DNA from: Castor canadensis
Taxonomy: Eukaryota; Chordata; Mammalia; Rodentia; Castoridae
NCBI RefSeq assembly: GCF_047511655.1
Contig: NC_133401.1
Location: 16,028,001-16,092,000 of the forward strand
Reading direction: 5' to 3'
Length of the DNA: 64,000 nt
Part shown: piece after piece, positions 63,701-64,000 of the stretch
How positions within the stretch are numbered: position 1 is the first letter of the stretch
How the letters are laid out: each line of letters starts with the position of its first letter
Translations under genes and position numbers: made by a program
The notes under the pieces: generated by a model
The model's database searches: none
What the model was told of the DNA's origin: nothing
Seen by the model: only the letters and a program-made list of their open reading frames with translations

Positions 63701-64000
63701 TTGCTGCTTCAAGGCCCGTGGGACGCACCATGCAAATGGTGCCTTTGCCAGCCAGGGAGTGCCAAGGTCCCACTTCTCAGGTGGGGAAAGAACCCAAGAG
63801 GCCTTTTAACCCTACGATTGAAAGCCTGGATTCAAGTGAGAAACCTAGGTTTTTAGCAGATGCTGTGCACGGTCCCAGCTCCTCTGTCCAGGCCCCCAGC
63901 CCCCTCCACAAAGTGTATTCATCCTCTGCAGGAAGGGAGGCGCCAGCCTGCTAAGTCCCCTAAGTCCCCCGCACTCCAGAATGCAGAAGGAAGCCTGGAT
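63701..64000. other. End of window, no feature recognised
   Basis: Presumed distal APOE upstream sequence. No APOE exon reached. Confidence 0.4.

Noticed and set aside
63000-64000. APOE first exon
   Set aside because: APOE is expected next in mammals, but no signal peptide exon (MKVLWAAL type) or its known leader is present before the window ends.

Overview
This is a rodent chromosomal segment carrying three complete, intact plus-strand genes in the order BCAM, NECTIN2, TOMM40. That is the conserved mammalian order just upstream of APOE (human 19q13.32). All three were identified from translated exons and family knowledge. The host is inferred from the repeats. The window is crowded with a dimeric SINE: a B1-like left half ending in a 'gttcaaagccagcccgggc' block, and a tRNA/ID-like right half of the type 'gtggctcaagtggtagagc'. 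This resembles the B1-dID class of the squirrel, dormouse and beaver groups, and the exact wording looks most like beaver (Castor). The species call is moderate confidence and the rodent call is high.

Layout. Bases 1-5.5 kb are intergenic, with SINEs and old L2. BCAM (5714-15642, 15 coding exons, 628 aa) has a small CpG promoter and a GATA/CACCC pair upstream. Bases 16.1-22.9 kb are a SINE-rich intergenic stretch. A GC-box-rich CpG region (about 22.9-24.5 kb) leads into NECTIN2 (24499-49854). NECTIN2 has five shared exons followed by two alternative 3' ends: a single terminal exon at 43479-43879 for the short (alpha-type) form, and exons 46693-49854 for the long (delta-type) form. A 1.3-kb spacer between NECTIN2 and TOMM40 holds a diverged tandem array and then a dense CCAAT-box promoter. 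TOMM40 (coding 52141-61880, nine coding exons, 360 aa) follows. The last 1.7 kb is the TOMM40-APOE spacer, and no APOE exon is visible.

How the genes relate. BCAM and NECTIN2 are both single-pass immunoglobulin-superfamily adhesion proteins of the plasma membrane (laminin receptor and nectin). TOMM40 is the beta-barrel channel of the mitochondrial outer membrane import complex. They are neighbours on the chromosome, not an operon or pathway. Reading frames, splice sites, cysteines and C-terminal signals are intact in all three.

I saw no sign of a new multi-gene system. The less ordinary items are non-coding: an 8-direct, 2-inverted CCAAT array, a degenerate GCATGATGGGTAA array, a 34/35-bp minisatellite in NECTIN2 intron 4, a run of 31 G just after a BCAM splice donor, and a kappaB site abutting a CTCF-like core in TOMM40 intron 4. 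Coordinates of exons were read base by base. Repeat boundaries are approximate to about 10 bases.
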